Of a stretch of DNA of 64,000 nucleotides, positions 63,567 through 64,000 are shown in pieces. Each line of letters opens with the position of its first letter. The stretch's first letter is position 1. Below the pieces are notes generated by a model. That model was not told where the DNA came from and made no database searches. It saw only the letters and a list, made by a program, of their open reading frames with translations. The translations under genes were made by a program, and so were the position numbers. The DNA is from Paraglaciecola sp030730205 (GTDB taxonomy: Bacteria > Pseudomonadota > Gammaproteobacteria > Enterobacterales > Alteromonadaceae): NCBI RefSeq assembly GCF_052119645.1, contig NZ_JBGQOM010000001.1, positions 62,001-126,000 on the forward strand, read 5' to 3'.

Positions 63567-64000
63567 TCAAAACAGCGCATTTTGGCCTACTCCCAAATGG
63601 TCAAGCAGTTGAGCAAATAAGCTTAATTAATCGTAAAGGGATGCAAGTAGATATCCTTAATCTTGGTGGCATTATTCGGCGTTGGTTAGTACCCACATCG
63701 GCTGCATCACCTACAGATATTGTTCTAGGCTTTGATTCATTAGAGGATTACCTTGCGGATCAAGCTTATCTTGGCGCGCTGGTTGGGCGCTACGCCAACC
63801 GGATAAAACATGGACAGTTTTCGCTGGATAATAAGGCCTATCAGGTCGATGTTAACCAAGGTGGAAACTGTTTGCACGGTGGGTCTGATGGTTTTAATCG
63901 CCGTGTTTGGCACACCAGCGTGATAAACGAAGGCCTTAACCCCAGCATACGCTTACAACTTATCAGTGAAGACGCTGACCAAGGATTTCCAGGACAGCTC
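63563..64000 (+). CDS. galM: Aldose 1-epimerase (galactose mutarotase), 3' truncated by window edge
   Basis: First 146 codons of a GalM protein. VDILNLGGIIRRWLVP, ADQAYLGALVGRYANRI, GQFSLDNKAYQVDVNQGGNC followed by LHGGSDGFNRRVW are the N-terminal family blocks, with the substrate Arg in RYANRI. It interconverts the alpha and beta anomers of galactose. ATG 63563 overlaps the glpK stop (ATGA), so it belongs to the same operon. The catalytic His and Glu of the second half lie outside the window. Confidence 0.93.
   Translation, partial: MIKTAHFGLLPNGQAVEQISLINRKGMQVDILNLGGIIRRWLVPTSAASPTDIVLGFDSLEDYLADQAYLGALVGRYANRIKHGQFSLDNKAYQVDVNQGGNCLHGGSDGFNRRVWHTSVINEGLNPSIRLQLISEDADQGFPGQL

Noticed and set aside
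1..64000. CRISPR arrays, tRNA or rRNA genes, insertion sequences, prophage
   Set aside because: No regular repeat arrays, transposase or integrase frames or conserved RNA sequences were recognised on either strand.

Overview
The window reads as a chromosomal segment of a marine gammaproteobacterium of the Alteromonadales. The Alteromonas/Glaciecola/Paraglaciecola group is the best guess, from gene content and protein style rather than any search. No rRNA, tRNA, CRISPR array, insertion sequence or prophage was found.

Layout. 1-3160: the 3' part of a hybrid histidine kinase and a diguanylate cyclase one base apart. 3220-5093: a BenE-type transporter and a GntR/FCD regulator, preceded by a perfect double operator. 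5080-9185 (minus strand): a small lysozyme-like protein and a probable lipoprotein, a class V aminotransferase, an ACT-domain protein, a guanidinium exporter (gdx) behind a guanidine-II riboswitch, and a methyltransferase. 9531-12581: two peptidase-like exported proteins. 12600-16019: an envelope coiled-coil protein and the radical SAM protein YgiQ. 16200-19591: a nitrogen-assimilation operon (FNT channel, cyanase, PP2C phosphatase/protein kinase fusion) behind an NtrC site, a sigma-54 promoter and a two-hairpin ANTAR (NasT-type) antitermination leader that overlaps an intrinsic terminator. 19831-23976: a REC-DUF3369-EAL c-di-GMP protein and a membrane histidine kinase. 24048-36042: mixed housekeeping and hypothetical genes (lytic transglycosylase, PAP2 phosphatase, peptide deformylase, ABC exporter, chemoreceptor, M14 peptidase, MutT).

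36148-58197 (minus strand): secA, an M23 peptidase, lpxC and the complete dcw division and cell-wall cluster in the order mraZ-rsmH-ftsL-ftsI-murE-murF-mraY-murD-ftsW-murG-murC-ddl-ftsQ-ftsA-ftsZ, most genes overlapping by a few bases. A promoter and three 10-bp-spaced GTGG repeats (MraZ operator) lie upstream of mraZ. Intrinsic terminators separate lpxC, the M23 gene, secA and mutT.

58679-64000: a sugar cluster with an SDR dehydrogenase, 2-keto-3-deoxygalactonokinase, SMP-30 lactonase, FadR-type regulator, glycerol kinase and the start of an aldose 1-epimerase. This matches oxidative galactose catabolism joined to glycerol use, as would suit growth on a galactosylglycerol.

The most rewarding regions are the regulatory ones: the sigma-54/NtrC/ANTAR leader at 16208-16416, the guanidine-II riboswitch at 8382-8469, and the double GntR operator at 3223-3254.
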